Assembly (NCBI GenBank): GCA_012064415.1
Contig: SSNU01000021.1
Span: 71,217-135,216, forward strand
Direction: 5' to 3'
Origin: Gyrodactylus bullatarudis
Taxonomy: Eukaryota > Platyhelminthes > Monogenea > Gyrodactylidea > Gyrodactylidae
DNA length: 64,000 nucleotides
The position numbers and the translations under genes are program-made. Positions 1 to 12,354 of this stretch are shown here, piece by piece (positions within the stretch are counted from its first letter, which is position 1; each line of letters opens with the position of its first letter). The notes beneath the pieces were generated by a model. The model made no database searches and had not been told where the DNA came from. It worked only from the letters and a program-made list of their open reading frames with translations.

Positions 1-1336
1 GTTTTTTTATCATTCAATATCAATATTTGGAAATTTGATATCACGAAAGTCACAAGTTCATGTTGTATAAAAAAGTAAATTAAGTTATCCTCAAAAATTC
101 ATTAACTTTAAGTCTTGTGAATATATAGAAGAGCTATCATAAGATACAAATCAAATTATTTCGAAAAGAGTGAGAGTTTGTGATACATACATTACTGAGA
201 TGATCTAGGATATGATTTGATTGATTAATACTCGCTTCAAGCAATAAACTTCATGATCTGAAGACAAGACTAAAAATGAATTTATTAAGGCTTTAATTTC
301 GTTGTAGCTCAATAGGCTTGAGATTTCAATTACATTTAACTGAGTTAAGTGTTCTTCGAGATTGGTTTTGAGCTGAGCTATCGATGACATAGGAAATTTG
401 AGCAAAGTAAGAAGATGCCAGATTTATTCACAAATAAATGTCTCTATTTCGAGGATACTCATCAGTGTGATACATGCCACATAAATACAGGTTTTCTCAA
501 TCACATTTGTATTACTTGAAGCCAGAGTATTTTATTTGCAACTTCTTGTCGGAAATGAATCTATTTAAAGCTTTAATTGTTTTACAGATTAAATAAATTC
601 TATATTTTGACGCAATTTGTCCCAGAGGGTGCGACTGAACTTCAGGCTGTCAATACAAGAACTGTGAAACTTCAGTATTTTAACGATCAAGATTAGACAA
701 GAGAATAAATTAGGCAAAATCTGTTCCAATACCTCATTATCATTTGGGAGCCGAATTTCTCAATCAAAAAATCTCAGTTCAAAGTTACAAAAAATAGGAT
801 TTTGGTTTCAATTTAAAATATTTTTTTAGACTTCTTTTTCAGATGGTAAAAGTGGACAGCATGAGTAAGATTCCAAAATATCTTTCACATATTCGAACTC
901 TTGGTTCATTCAGAGTTTATTATAATTCATATTTGATTTTAGGTGTGTTCCAATCGATTGCAATTCTCATAGTCTGAATACACTCGTACTAGTAGTTAAC
1001 TCCTTTTGATCTCATTAAAAATCAACAAGATAGGCGAATATGCTGAATCTGTTCTAATGCAGTCGAATTTAAATTTCTTGTCTTATTGTGATCGTGAAAA
1101 TCAACTTTTGATCACTCTCTCGCTTTGAAATCAATAAAAAAATTTCAAAGATCGAAAAAATGGGATTTTGGCACCAAATCAAAATTTGAAAAATGACCAA
1201 AATTTTTAATAAAAAAATTTATAAAAACTTGATAAAAATATATTGTCCGATAAATCTTTTCACAAGTGGATTAAACTTTAAATCCTTTGTCGATCACTAT
1301 GACATGTGTGTAGGGTGGATTCAGTTCGATTTTTAT
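1..1336. other. Intergenic, repeat fragments only
   Basis: No convincing coding region; the only open frames are short and lack codon structure. Pieces at about 780-905 and 1070-1195 resemble internal parts of the TA-ended foldback family described at 2530 and 13389 (shared phrases such as 'tcaacttttgatcactctct'), so this is probably decayed copies of that family. Confidence 0.5.
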
Positions 1337-1862
1337 TTAACCCTTCATGCGCCGTTGTTCCACCAGTGGAACATAACTCTTTCTCGAGCGATAATTTTAA
1401 CAGAAAGATACCTAAAACACTTTGTTTACCCCTCTTTAGAAAGGAAATTTATGAAGCTACAAATTTATGTATAATTCATAAAGAAAACTTTTCGCTGATG
1501 CAAACCATAGTTACTTGAAGAAGGGTGAGTTTTTTAAAATGTTGTCAAATATTTGAAAAATATTTAGAACGTTTTTTTTGAAAACCTATTTACTGAGGTC
1601 TTAGAAAGAAATAAAATAACTTTCTAAAACAATAGTCGTAGATTTCAAATAAAAAATCGCCTGCTCGATATCTCGCATAGTTAAGAAGATAAATAGTTTT
1701 ATAGGGTTAAAATGCCAATTTTAACCTATATTATCTTAGATATGATAAGTCGGCTTACAAAAAGGAATTCAGATTCAGAATCAGCGTAATTATTTTGGTT
1801 AGGTTGCAAATCTCCTCATTTGTGTGATGAAAAAATAAATAATTTGGGACATGAAGGGTTAA
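1337..1862. mobile_element. TTAA-flanked MITE, piggyBac-like, copy 1
   Basis: A 526-bp element bounded on both sides by TTAA. It begins TTAA-CCCTTCATGC and ends GCATGAAGGG-like (gacATGAAGGG-TTAA), so the tips are inverted repeats. TTAA target duplication with tips starting CCC is typical of piggyBac-type transposition. Open frames inside (for example 1193-1474) are not transposase, so it would be non-autonomous. Internal blocks are shared with the copies at 6405, 12355 and 22055. Confidence 0.65.
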
Positions 1863-2529
1863 ATTGACGCTTAATAAAAAACTCGACTAAGTATCGATAG
1901 TTAACTGGAAATAAAGCATCGGTAAATTGAGAAAGATTGAGCATCTCTCTAAAAATACAATGTATCTTAATTGTTGTTGTACAACAATGTTTATAGTAAT
2001 AGTACTATGATCTTTTGCCTTCTTCGTTCATTTGCCGGTAGGAAGGAAAGTGGGTACAGAACATCCATCTATCTAAATATACACACAGTTTGAGAATATG
2101 TATAAACTATATATATTTTAAGAAATAATTGATGATAATGATGAATATAAATTGCTTTTATTTCCTTTTGTACTTTACCTCATCATCTGCACTTCTCTTT
2201 ACAATTTTCTCATTTCATATTTTTAGTTTAAAATTCAAGTTTCCTATGAACATATTTCCTTTACAGAGAGTTTCTTCCTCTCTCTTCTTAATGAAATAAA
2301 AAAACTTGAATCTGTTCGCTAATGCAAGAGAGTTATCAAGTCAGTTGGAAAAACAAGAATCTACTATTCTATTTCCAGTGCCAGATAAAGTCGATAAAGG
2401 CCCTTTTGTCGAAGCCTCTTTCATCCATTTTGAAACTCAAGTAAAAGCTACTAGAGCTATGATTGAATTAATGAAGTGAACTGATGAGTTGACTAAGTGA
2501 AGAAAAATTGTTTTAAACATTTTTCAATA

Positions 2530-2944
2530 TAAAGCTAATTGAATATGAAGTTGGGAATCTATGATTTTTACGGAAATCTCGATTTTCTCATCAAAAATTC
2601 GAATTTTTAAAATATTTTTTGGAATCTACTTTTACCAGTTGGAAGAAAAAAATTCTGAAAAAAAAACTTTTTTGATGAAAAATATCGCCATTTTTCAAAT
2701 TTCGATTTGGCGCCAAAAGCCCATTTTTTAAACTTTCGGATCAAAAAAAATTTTAATTTCAAAGTTCGAAAAAATGGCTTTTGGCGCGAAATCGAAATTT
2801 GAAAGATAACCTTATTTTTTATATTTTTTTTCCAACTGGTAAAAAGTAGATTTCAAAAACTCTTTGAAAAATTCGAATTTTAGATGAGAAAATCGAGATT
2901 TGTGTAAAAATCATTGATTCTCAACTTCATATCAACCAACTTTA
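2530..2944. mobile_element. Long-arm foldback element, TA-ended family, copy A
   Basis: The left arm starts TAAAGCTAATTGAATATGAA and the right arm ends with its imperfect reverse complement (TTCATATCAACCAACTTTA). Complementarity continues inward over most of the 415 bp, including matching blocks around 'gaaaatcgaga' and 'ttggcgcca'. No coding capacity is visible. The TA at both tips suggests a Tc1/mariner-type target site, which is inference. Confidence 0.7.
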
Positions 2945-3424
2945 TAAGGCCAAAATTTTTTCCCGATTCCGAAGATTTAATTAATTAATTATATGCTAAT
3001 AATTGAGATAAAAAGATTTTGAATTTAGCCATTGAGGTTTAGAGAAAATTGCCATCTCCGAGAAAAACTTAAATTTCCAAGTTTCGGATATTTTTCCATC
3101 GTGATAATCAAAAAATTTAAATGGTTCGATTTCCCAAAATAGCGAAGAATTTCTGTTTACTCTTCAAGACAAATTTGAACTCTTTCTCAAACGTTGATCA
3201 CAAATATCAGCATTAAGACTTGGGAATCGATGAAAATTTTGATGTTGGAAAATTTTTGAAATTCCGAAAATGTAAGACTGAATTTTTTTTTGAAAACAGC
3301 CTGCAGTGAGCTTCGAAATATACTTACTATCCGGAGAAGAATATTGAGATTTTTGATAAATTCTCATCTTTATGTAAACAGGTCAGATAACTTCTTCAAA
3401 CAAATAAAGCCTCTAAATTTCTCC
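2945..3424. other. Intergenic, foldback-derived fragments
   Basis: No gene seen. The stretch from about 3030 to 3375 resembles one arm of the larger foldback copy at 60110-60883, ending 'tctcatctttatgtaaacagg'. Confidence 0.4.
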
Positions 3425-3830
3425 CTTTAACAAATGCATCAAAATCGACAGCATGAAACTACTTTTATTCAAAGTTTATGCTAGACCAGTAATTGAATAC
3501 TGTTCTGCAATCTGGAACCCTGAATGTGACAAATGGTCTAAAAAAATACAAACTGCACCCTAATCAAACTCTCACCCCTGGCTAACTCCAATCGTCAAGG
3601 CCTACGCTCCAATGTTCCTGAATATGACAATCTAAAAAAGCTATCAATTTTCAACAAAGCCAAAAACATATTTAAAAAACTTAATCATAAGATGAAAACT
3701 CTTGATAATGATGAATTTAAAAAAGAATTAAAAAAACTTTATAATTTATAAATTTCCACAAAACTGAAGAATTTATTTAATGTTTATATAGATAACACAT
3801 GTATTGTTTAATAAATATTATTATTATTAA
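3425..3830 (+). pseudogene. Non-LTR retrotransposon (LINE) 3' end, frameshifted
   Basis: The plus strand encodes the familiar stretch after the reverse transcriptase of Jockey/CR1-type LINEs: 'LLFKVYARPVIEYCSAIW' with 'NP' following, then a stop and a frame change, then a lysine-rich C-terminal tail with LRSNVPEYDNLKKL ending in a stop near 3750. An AT-rich tail with repeated 'ttattattatt' follows, as expected at a LINE 3' end. It is 5'-truncated and has at least one frameshift, so it is dead. It may be the same family as the minus-strand fragment at 16500-17700. Confidence 0.7.
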
Positions 3831-6404
3831 TAAGATAACCAAAATCACGGACATTTTAAAATAAGAAACGTTTTTTTTTCATGATTTTTATTTGAATTCA
3901 CGCTATTTTTTCCAACAAACTTGCAAAAACTACTCAAATCTTGTTTTGAATTTTTTCTTATTTTTAATGAATATGATCGGTCAAAATATTATCAAATTGA
4001 TAGGCGATTTTATTAATTTTGGAAAATTTTGTTCAATTCAGGTATATCAACATTCAATTACGGATTTTTTCAGAATCAATTCTGTAAGAAACAGTTAAAC
4101 AAGTGACTTTATTCTTTAAGGCACGTGTTCAATTTCCAGTCAACATTCTAGCTTGAAGAGACTAAAGTTTCAAGAGATACTATCCCCATCATTAAACATG
4201 CCCATAATTCAGTACAATCGTTTATGAATAATTACTCAACGTTGAGAAAATGATGGGATTCCTTGTCAGTACATTCTAATGCTGTATTTCACACATGTTT
4301 TCATTTGTAGAGAATGTTTATGACCTTAAATAGTCTGTTTCTTGTGAATAGGAAAAAGTATACTTTTGTGGTGGATACTTTGATCTCTTTAAAACTTTAC
4401 TACTCTCTCATAGATGGGATAAGATTCGTCTGTTTAGTTTTTTTCTCATTCTTATTATTAGGAGATAAGAGAAAAAACACGTTGTTTACATGTTGGAAAT
4501 ATCTACATGGTTTTGCTTAAAAGCTTCTTTCATGATTTGTCATGAGCATTTAAACATACTTGAATAGAAGATTTAGAATAGAACTAAAGATGATTAAAGG
4601 GATTAGTTAACAGTAGAGATAGTTTTTCTAATTTTTCGATTGCTAACTTAGGTCAAAATCTTTTTCAGTTATTTCCGAGACTCTACTGGAGTTCAGAACT
4701 CAATTTCTTTGTCCTTAATTTAATTGAAGCTTAGAAATAGGCTGAATCTCACCGCGAGGGATTCGTTTACATTTCATCGATGTTAAAAAGCCCTTAGTCT
4801 CTTTGTCATTTAGAAAATTTACAGCAAAACAAAAGAGGGGGCAAATAGACTTCTTTCGATGCCTCTAATTACATGATTTTGGATGATTCTTGCATTTAAA
4901 CTAGTGCTTAAAGCTGATCAGAATCGAATCGGATTAACGATTCGAAAATGGTCTTTAAAAATATCATAGCTTAGCTTAAACAAGGGGACACTCCCACAAT
5001 AATCGATAATTAGCCAAGTTGAGCGAGGTATCATCATTATTCTCTGCATCAATAAAAGGATGAGCACGAAATTGAGGATATTCTCTGTCGGTGGATTTTG
5101 TGATTTTCCACGTCTTTGGGAATTTTACGGTTCTTTTATTCGTCTTGTGAAAAATTAAATATTCGATACGAAGAATTTGCTTAATCAAGATAATTTTAGA
5201 GATGATTTTACAAAATTAGCAAAGTATTTTCTAGAGAATATAGCAAAAGAGTCTGAAAATTTTATCATTCTGGTTAATCCATGAATTTAAAAAATATTTT
5301 TTGCTATCATACGATCCTGAAGCCTCCCTATTAATCAACTTATCTAGAACCGCCGAGGGGTGCTAGTCTCTGTTGAGACTTGGACTAATATACTGTGTGT
5401 CAAAAAAAATTTTCAAAAAAGTAATTGGGCTAGACTCCTGTGTTTTAGTTCCAAAATTTCACGCTGATTCCAAATCTGTTCTTAGAATTAGAAAATTGGG
5501 TATAGTTTGGGAGATATAGGCAAAAATTGAAAAATGAGAATTTTGGGAAAATTGAGAGAAGTTTTTCAATCAAAACAATTCGTAGAAGCAATTAAACCTA
5601 ATTATAATTAGACTCATTATGTAGAGCATTCAATTCTGCGTCGATTGGTATATAGATCAATATCGAGTCTACTCAGAACTGGCGAAAACTTTGAATAAAA
5701 ACATTCAAGGGTAGAAAAAATCATCAAAAATACCCACTAATATTTACATTTGAAACAAACTCAGAGCTTTAAAAAAAAGAAATTCCATAGTTTTCTTCAC
5801 AATTCTAGACTGAAATCTTTCGCTCTTTCGCTGGGCATACTTTCAAGAAAATTAGATTTCATCTTCTGGATCAAATTTATCAGTTTTTACGTCCTGTTTT
5901 TTAATGAAAAATTTAAAAAAATTGCATGCCTTTTTTGTAACCAATCAGAATAGAGAACGTCGAAATAACCAATCACATTTATAATTCAGTGAGTAATGAT
6001 TAGTAATCATAAATATATTTATGTTAAAGTAGCTCTAGTTTAGGCATGCATGAAATTTTAAAGCTATTCTTCCTCAGATTGAATAAAGCTTTTTGAGATT
6101 TTTAAAATGGAGTATTCTACGCTTCTTCTAGTTCAATATCTTGCTAAGACTTTGGTCCAAAATCCAATACTTCGCGGGCTTCAAATAATACCTAAAATAC
6201 CTAAATTTGTAATTACTAATTAGAGAAAGTTGATTCGTTTTAAGAGCCCTGTTAGAATCAGAAAAAATACTGAATTTACTCTTTCATTTATAAAATTTTT
6301 GAGAATTTTTTTTTAAATTAATCTGATTTTTTTTATTATCTGGAAAAATTTTGGCTTAATTTACTAAACGATTTAAAATTTATTAAATTTAAAACTACTT
6401 TTGT
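3831..6404. other. Intergenic, no gene recognised
   Basis: Scattered short open frames without homology I recognise (for example 4314-4520). Holds one copy of a dispersed repeat at about 4741-4850 (minus orientation) that recurs at 14240-14395 and 15060-15190. No RNA gene recognised. Confidence 0.4.
4741..4850 (-). repeat. Dispersed repeat with 'ctttttaacatcgatga' core, copy 1
   Basis: Read on the minus strand this contains 'gactaagggctttttaacat' followed by 'cgatgaaatg' and 'gaatccct', closely matching about 14240-14395 and 15060-15190 on the plus strand. No ORF. The ends of the unit are not defined. Confidence 0.6.
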
Positions 6405-6890
6405 TTAACCCTCAAAGTCCCACAGTGATAGTTCTATCACACATCATTTTAGCAACTCATTATTATTCCTTCGAGCCTCAGAAAATACTTCGTTTACCAG
6501 CCATTCGATAGGAAATTTATTAATCTCCTTGAATACGCAAAGATCTTGGCTCTATCATTCGTCAAACTCGCACTATACTGATTTAAAGAGAGTTGATTTT
6601 TTCAAAAAATTAATCTTTGTCATAGATAAAAAGTAAGATAACTTTTATCGAGGAATCATACCTCTAGAAATCAAATATGCAATCGCCTGAATTCTATCTA
6701 CTAAACCTACAAAGATAACCTGTTTTTGGATCAAAGAATGGGTCATTTTTAGATCGGTAACTTCTGAACCAAAAATAATTGCGTTAAAAAAACTACAGAC
6801 TCGTAATCAGCGTATTCACAAACGACAGTCTAGACAAGATTTAATGCAAGTCATGAAAAAAAATTCTCTGGGACTTAATTTAAGGGTTAA
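6405..6890. mobile_element. TTAA-flanked MITE, piggyBac-like, copy 2
   Basis: A 486-bp element starting TTAACCCTCAAAGTCCCAC and ending GGGACTTAATTTAAGGGTTAA, so the inverted tips and TTAA are both clear. Its interior, read in reverse, is collinear with the 12355-12788 and 22055-22546 copies (shared blocks 'ttcaggcgatt', 'ataaaagttatcttactttt', 'aggagattaata'). No transposase coding. Confidence 0.75.
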
Positions 6891-8269
6891 ATAACCATAT
6901 TTATGTAATTTTTGGATATTTTGACGGACCTGTCTTTTGCAAGGACTTGTACTAAATTACTTAAACTTGGATTTTTCTGATAGAAGGTGAGTTCCGATGT
7001 ATCACTATACAATGCGTTTTTCATTTTTCGTTCTATTTATCAGTTTTTGAAGTTTCATACATATCTACATATGGAAATGTGTTTTTTCTTGATGTTAACG
7101 AATTCTGGAGTGTTATTGCGCAATCAATCTCGATTGGAGTAGACTTGTAGGAGTGAAGATTCAATAAAAGTCAGAGTTTTTAATTCCCTTCTCTTTGGTA
7201 ATTTCAGGCCAGTCTGAAATGTAACCGATACTAGGCGTATGAATCTTTACATGCAGACTGGATTTTCTTTGAACATTGATCTCTTTTTAGCTTCAATAAT
7301 GCAGAGCAGTATTCGATTATAATTATTGGCCGAGCGTATACTTAGTTACTTGTATTAAAACAAGTGACTACTTTCAAAGAAATCTCAATTTAATGTCTCA
7401 AATTGGACAGACATCAAGGTGAACCATTTCCGAATAAAATGGATAAAATGTACGGATACCTATCAGTGTTGGAGATCTGAAAAAACTATAGAAGAATATA
7501 TGAGATTTCAATCTCCAAGTGTTTTTTTATTCTACATCTCCTGTCTCCTTTCTTTTATGAGTAAGGGATTTCACTTGTCTGAAAAATATTTTTTTTATTT
7601 TCTCTTCAATCTTTAAATCGGAGATAAGATCTCTAAGATGATGAATAAACGCAAAGCTGAAATTCAACACTCGGTTTTATTATCTGAATGACTAACCGTT
7701 ATCGAATTTTTTTAAAAATACAAAATTAGATAGTTCATGATCTGGATATATTGAAAAATTGCCTGATTCCTTAAAAAAACAATGCTGGTTTATTGAGAAC
7801 GAACAAAAGTTTTCTTCAGACCGAAAACTAATTTTTAATAAAAATATAGGTAACATTGAAATCTGACCAATAACATTTATTTATCATGGTTTAAGTATGT
7901 TCATATCCTTACATCTATTTTCTGATAAGTAAGCATTGGAGCCCCATAAAAGTGGCATAAAATGTATGGAAATTGCAAACACTAAAACTCTTATAACATT
8001 TAACTTACTACTAATTAGTATATTTAAATTAATCATGATATATTTCGAATTTTCATACATGAAATATCAACTGATTAATTTAAAAACAAAATGATCTGAA
8101 TATTTTCAAGATTATTGTTATTAAGAAAGCACTGACCTAAATCAAAGATAAATTCATCAGAAATAAAAAGGTACGATGAATTATTCCTTGGTGTTGAATG
8201 AAAATTTCCTGAATATTAATTCTATTTTAAAAACCAATTGTTACATTAGAAATTCAAGTGGAATCCATC
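6891..8269. other. Intergenic, no gene recognised
   Basis: AT-rich sequence with frames below 70 codons that I do not recognise (for example 7419-7616). No RNA gene or tandem array seen. Confidence 0.4.
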
Positions 8270-8450
8270 AAGGAATCGAATTTGATCAAGATTTTTTGGA
8301 ATCTAGATCATGAGGCCCTGGATCACAATTAGTCAAAGAAATTAAATATTCTGTATCTGGTTTTGAATCTGAGTCAAAAAAATCTAGATTCCAAAAAATC
8401 TTGATCAAATTCGATTTCTTGATGGAAAAATTGAGAATTTTATTTTAGTT
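8270..8450. mobile_element. Short foldback derivative of the TA-ended family
   Basis: The left arm has 'gaatttgatcaagatttttt' then 'ggaatctaga'. The right arm, about 100 bp later, is the reverse complement ('tctagattccaaaaaatctt', 'gatcaaattcgatttcttga'). The same blocks occur in the 743-bp element at 13389-14131, so this is an internally deleted copy lacking the family tips. Confidence 0.6.
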
Positions 8451-9285
8451 TTAAAGTTCATAATGTACCCATGAAACTATTTAGATGACTGCTACAAGTA
8501 TGAACAGTTAATTATCTCTATGATTTTTCAAAATTCGAATTTCTATATCGATAATGTTTTTCCCTTATTTCATCATTAATGTATGTTATCATCAATGAAA
8601 TACGTCGTTTATTCTTCAAGCCTTTCTACATCAGTCTACATTTCTGATTAATGAATAATTTATCACCTACATTATCAATAGCTACTGAGATTTTATTCTA
8701 TTATGAATGCCTCCTAAAGAATAGTTTCAATTATGGCAGAAGGAATCGAATGATTTTTTTGAATTAAATTTGTTGAGCAAGTTAAGGATTGAATTCTTTT
8801 GGAACGTACAGGAGTGCCTCTTTGGGCTATTGCAAACCTTTATTATATAGGAAAAACTCCATTTTCCCTTGATAGACCAATCAAACATTGAATATTCAAA
8901 ATCCCTCGAAAAGGGTGGAATCTATCGAAAATGTAATGGCAATAATCTGGTAATCAATAAAAATATATAAAATTTTAAAAATGTTCAATTTGTAGAAAGG
9001 GAGCCTCATGATCCAGATTTCCGACAATCTTGAACATATTCTTGATGTAAATATTGAGAATTTTTGTAAAATTCATAGAATCCCAACTTTATATCAAGTC
9101 ACTTCAGTTCTCTAAAATCAATAGATCCAAGTGTAGAATTTTGGCGTATTTTCGAAATTAAAAAAAGTGTAAATATATATCCCTAAATATATTAGAGAAT
9201 AAGTTATTCAAAACATTCATAATTTCTCTTTGGAACATTCTTGTAAGTCTGTCTTTTTATATTATTCAATTACTATTAAAACTAA
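8451..9285. other. Intergenic, foldback scraps
   Basis: No gene seen. About 9000-9115 resembles one arm of the TA-ended foldback family ('gagcctcatgatccagattt' and 'cccaactttatatcaagt'). Confidence 0.35.
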
Positions 9286-9690
9286 TTGAAGACTATATTC
9301 AAAGGAGATGGTTTCAGCAATGATTTAATGAGAAAGTTGACAAATCTCATCAATCAAAATTATAATAGCATACAATTGAAAATTGTATTCAAAACTAAGA
9401 GATTGTTCAATTTGATTCACAAGGAATTACTGAGACCTGAAGAGAAGACTCTATTGATTTATAAATTTCAATGTGATCTTCTTATATAGGTCGTACAATT
9501 AGGAAGTTATCAACGATCATCTTACGAAAGATACAGAGGTGACCAGATATCTTAGACAAGAAAGGCATGAAACTTCAATTTCTAACTTTTCAATTTTACA
9601 CAAAAATGCAGGAGATGACAGTACAGATGTTTGGGTGAAGGAGAAATTCTTCATAAATCTATACAAACCAAACTAATGTGTTCAAAAAAA
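9286..9690 (+). pseudogene. Penelope-like retroelement 3' remnant with GIY-YIG motif
   Basis: The first frame (to 9489) contains 'LKIVFKTKRLFNLIHKELL' and a following 'YKFQC', the block that precedes the endonuclease in Penelope-like elements. In the next frame comes 'YIGRTIRKLST', the GIY-YIG nuclease signature, and further on 'GEGEILHKSIQTK', like the C-terminal region of these enzymes. At least one frameshift and several stops break it, so it is inactive. The reverse transcriptase itself is not seen upstream. The motif match is clear; assignment to Penelope rather than another GIY-YIG element is inference. Confidence 0.6.
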
Positions 9691-9717
9691 CTATTCTTAT
9701 AATCTTCAACTACCTTG

Positions 9718-9800
9718 GCCTATGTGAGCTTTTTCACTTTTCTCTCCACTGTTGCTAATTATTGGAGAGTTTTGGTGATTTTTTCAGCTTAAATTACATT
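9718..9800 (-). repeat. Dispersed ~80-bp repeat, copy 1
   Basis: On the minus strand: 'aagctgaaaaaatcaccaaa', 'actctccaata', 'agcaacagtggagag', 'aaaaagctcacataggcca'. The same series of blocks occurs at 25019-25099 and 42323-42393 on the plus strand. This copy directly follows the Penelope-like remnant, so it could be part of that element's 3' region. Confidence 0.65.
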
Positions 9801-9935
9801 CTAGTATTCTCTTTTCATATAATAATCTGTAAATTATCTTTAATGAATTTTTAACTTTTCATATCATTTTTAAAGTATTGCCACTGATGATGCTTAATGA
9901 AATGTACATTTGGCCCTATATATTACTAGACTTGG

Positions 9936-10107
9936 ACGAAATTTTGCAAAATTACTTAAAACGTTTTTAATTAAAATTTTTTTACAAATTTGTTTATCTT
10001 ATTCCAGAAGCATGGAAAGGTATTTTGAAGCGAAATTTGGTGGAATACTTGAAGATTAGTTTTTTCATATCGATGGGCGATTTAAGTAATTTTGCAAAAT
10101 TTCGAAT
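9936..10107. mobile_element. Foldback element with 23-nt perfect inverted repeat
   Basis: 'gaaattttgcaaaattactt' + 'aaa' near 9938 is repeated as an exact reverse complement near 10084. Around 120 bp lie between the arms, with no ORF. It is a different sequence family from the TA-ended foldbacks. A diverged single arm may lie near 6945. Confidence 0.6.
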
Positions 10108-12354
10108 TAGTGCAAAACAAGAAGGGACAAATTAATTCTATGAATTAGCCGCTTAATTCTAAAGAATGTATCTCTCAAATGAATGAACAAGTTAAATCGA
10201 AGAATACATATTTTTGATTAAAGATGATGAAAATGTTGACACTGGAATAATTTGATAGGATCACAAGTTGCATTCAAGATGACAATAAGGTCAATTCATG
10301 AGTGGACTGGAAAAAATACAAAAGAAATACTATAGTCATCAACTCAAACCATCATCTCGTTTACCCGGATAGCAAGATGTACCCACATTGATAAGGTAGG
10401 TAGGTGAGCTACAAAAATCTCATTATGATAAATACATAATATACGCAAAGATATCTTCGCTTGTTGAAGGTCACAGCAATAGTTGAATAAGATGAAGAGA
10501 TAGATTAAATCGAAAAAGGAAAGAACGATTAGAAAATTATTGTCCTGGACATCATGAAAAAGTCTAAAAAGATAGAGGAAGAAATCGAAAAAAACGGAAT
10601 TTCCACCAAACTTTTGTGTCTCATGCCGATCGTTTAGATAAGAAATAGCTCTGATTCCAACAGAGATCCAAAACTAGTCAAGTATGAAGATGAGATAGTT
10701 ATGAGATAAATTTCGACTTTGAAGTTTTCAACGGTTCTACTGGGTATTCAACTCAGCTAAGATGAGAGCTTTATTCTATTGTAATTGAATTTTCGTCAAG
10801 ACATTTGAAAAAATATGCGCTAAAAAGTGTAAGGCTAATCAGTAAATTTGAAAATGGGAATTTATGGTACAATAAAAACTTTTTCCTCAAGATCTCGATC
10901 TATAAATCATGAGGTTCATTTTCACCGAATGAAGGAAAAAATATCTATCGAATTTTTATCAAAAATTATGACCATGAATTTCAGTATTTTTGAACATTTG
11001 CTGATTTTAAAGTGAGAGAGTGATCAAAAGTTGATTTTTAGGATGACGATAGAACAAAGACCATAAGGGTAATACTTCATTTCAGGTTCAGTGAAAAAAT
11101 GCGCGTTCGGTACCGGTCAGCGACAACCAATGAGAATCATTGGTCTATTTTAGATCTACATTTGTATATTATAGGGTATAAAGATCTATGCTTTTCATGT
11201 ATAAATCAGTATATCTAGCCTATACTTCAGTTGAGGTTCAGTCAGAATTAATCTTTTTTTTCTAACTAAAGGCCTGTAAATCTTTAGCTTATCTAAAATT
11301 AAAAAAATAAAAGTAGCCATTTGCTCATTATCTTCATCAATAAAATTTCAAACTATCAATTACTGAGGAAAACTTGGGTTTATTTATTTGTTATCTATAA
11401 CCAATCCAAGACTAGAATAAAACTCCTCCAATGACGAGATCTTAAACTTGCTATGTACTTTGAGTAAGCACATTGACATTATAATCATGAACTTAAGTGA
11501 TAATGAGGTCTGGGAGCTTTTTAAGTCCGGTAGAAAAAGGCTTTACAGTTTTTTGTTGAAATCGGTTTGCTTAATTTTTGGACCATGTGCCTTGTATAAA
11601 TATCCCATGTACTGGAACTTGCTCAATCAAAACACTTCCTTATTTCAAAAGATGTAGAAAATGTGGCAGAGGATTTTCAATATTCAGAGGTGAGAAAATG
11701 CTCCCGGTTTTTAATTAATGAAAAGAGTACTCAATAATCTCAGTTTACAGAAGCATGAAGTTGCAAAAACAGCTTGAATCTTGAATTTTTTTGAATAAAA
11801 AAATGACATTTCTTTTATTTATCCGGAATATAACAATTCTGATCAGTGAAAGACGCTTTTTATTTGAAAATCTCCATAATTTTGTTTAAATAATTAAAGA
11901 CCGTTAAAAGAAATTTAGTGTCAACTATGGGCAATGATTTTAGTGATTTTGGAACAATTCGTCTAGAATGACTACTGATGAATTTTGTGCAGAAGAGATG
12001 AAAAGAATCTGGCTTTGCATTTATCTAATTGCTTATTTCATTCATTCATAGAAAAGAGTTACTGATTAACTCATATAAGCCATATATAAAATTATGATTT
12101 TCGAAGTATATTATTTGTGTCACAAAATTATCCTAAAAATATTTCAATCATTTTTTATCAAAGAATAAGTCGTCTGAATATTTTTCAACTATATTATACA
12201 ACACGCAATTGTTTTCATTTCCATAGACTTTATAAGTCTTATTCATTTCAATTTTGAATTTGAAAATTTTCTTATGTATTAGATGTTAGGAATCGGATAA
12301 GCAAGTGTCAATTTCATAAGAGAGCTAAATAATAAATTATTATTAATAATGAAC
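10108..12354. other. Intergenic, no gene recognised
   Basis: Contains a decayed piece of the TA-ended foldback family at about 10860-11050 ('gagagagtgatcaaaagttg'). An open frame at 11448-11657 has ordinary-looking composition but no recognisable family or splice context; I do not call it a gene. No RNA genes seen. Confidence 0.4.

Noticed and set aside
1193..1518. Two overlapping ORFs of 93 and 70 codons
   Set aside because: They run across the left border of a TTAA-type MITE, so they are chance frames.
5341..5470. Moderately GC-rich stretch ('gaaccgccgaggggtgctag') as an RNA gene
   Set aside because: No cloverleaf or known RNA motif could be drawn; looks like repeat debris.
11448..11657. 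69-codon ORF with balanced composition
   Set aside because: No recognised family, no splice partner, surrounded by decayed repeats.
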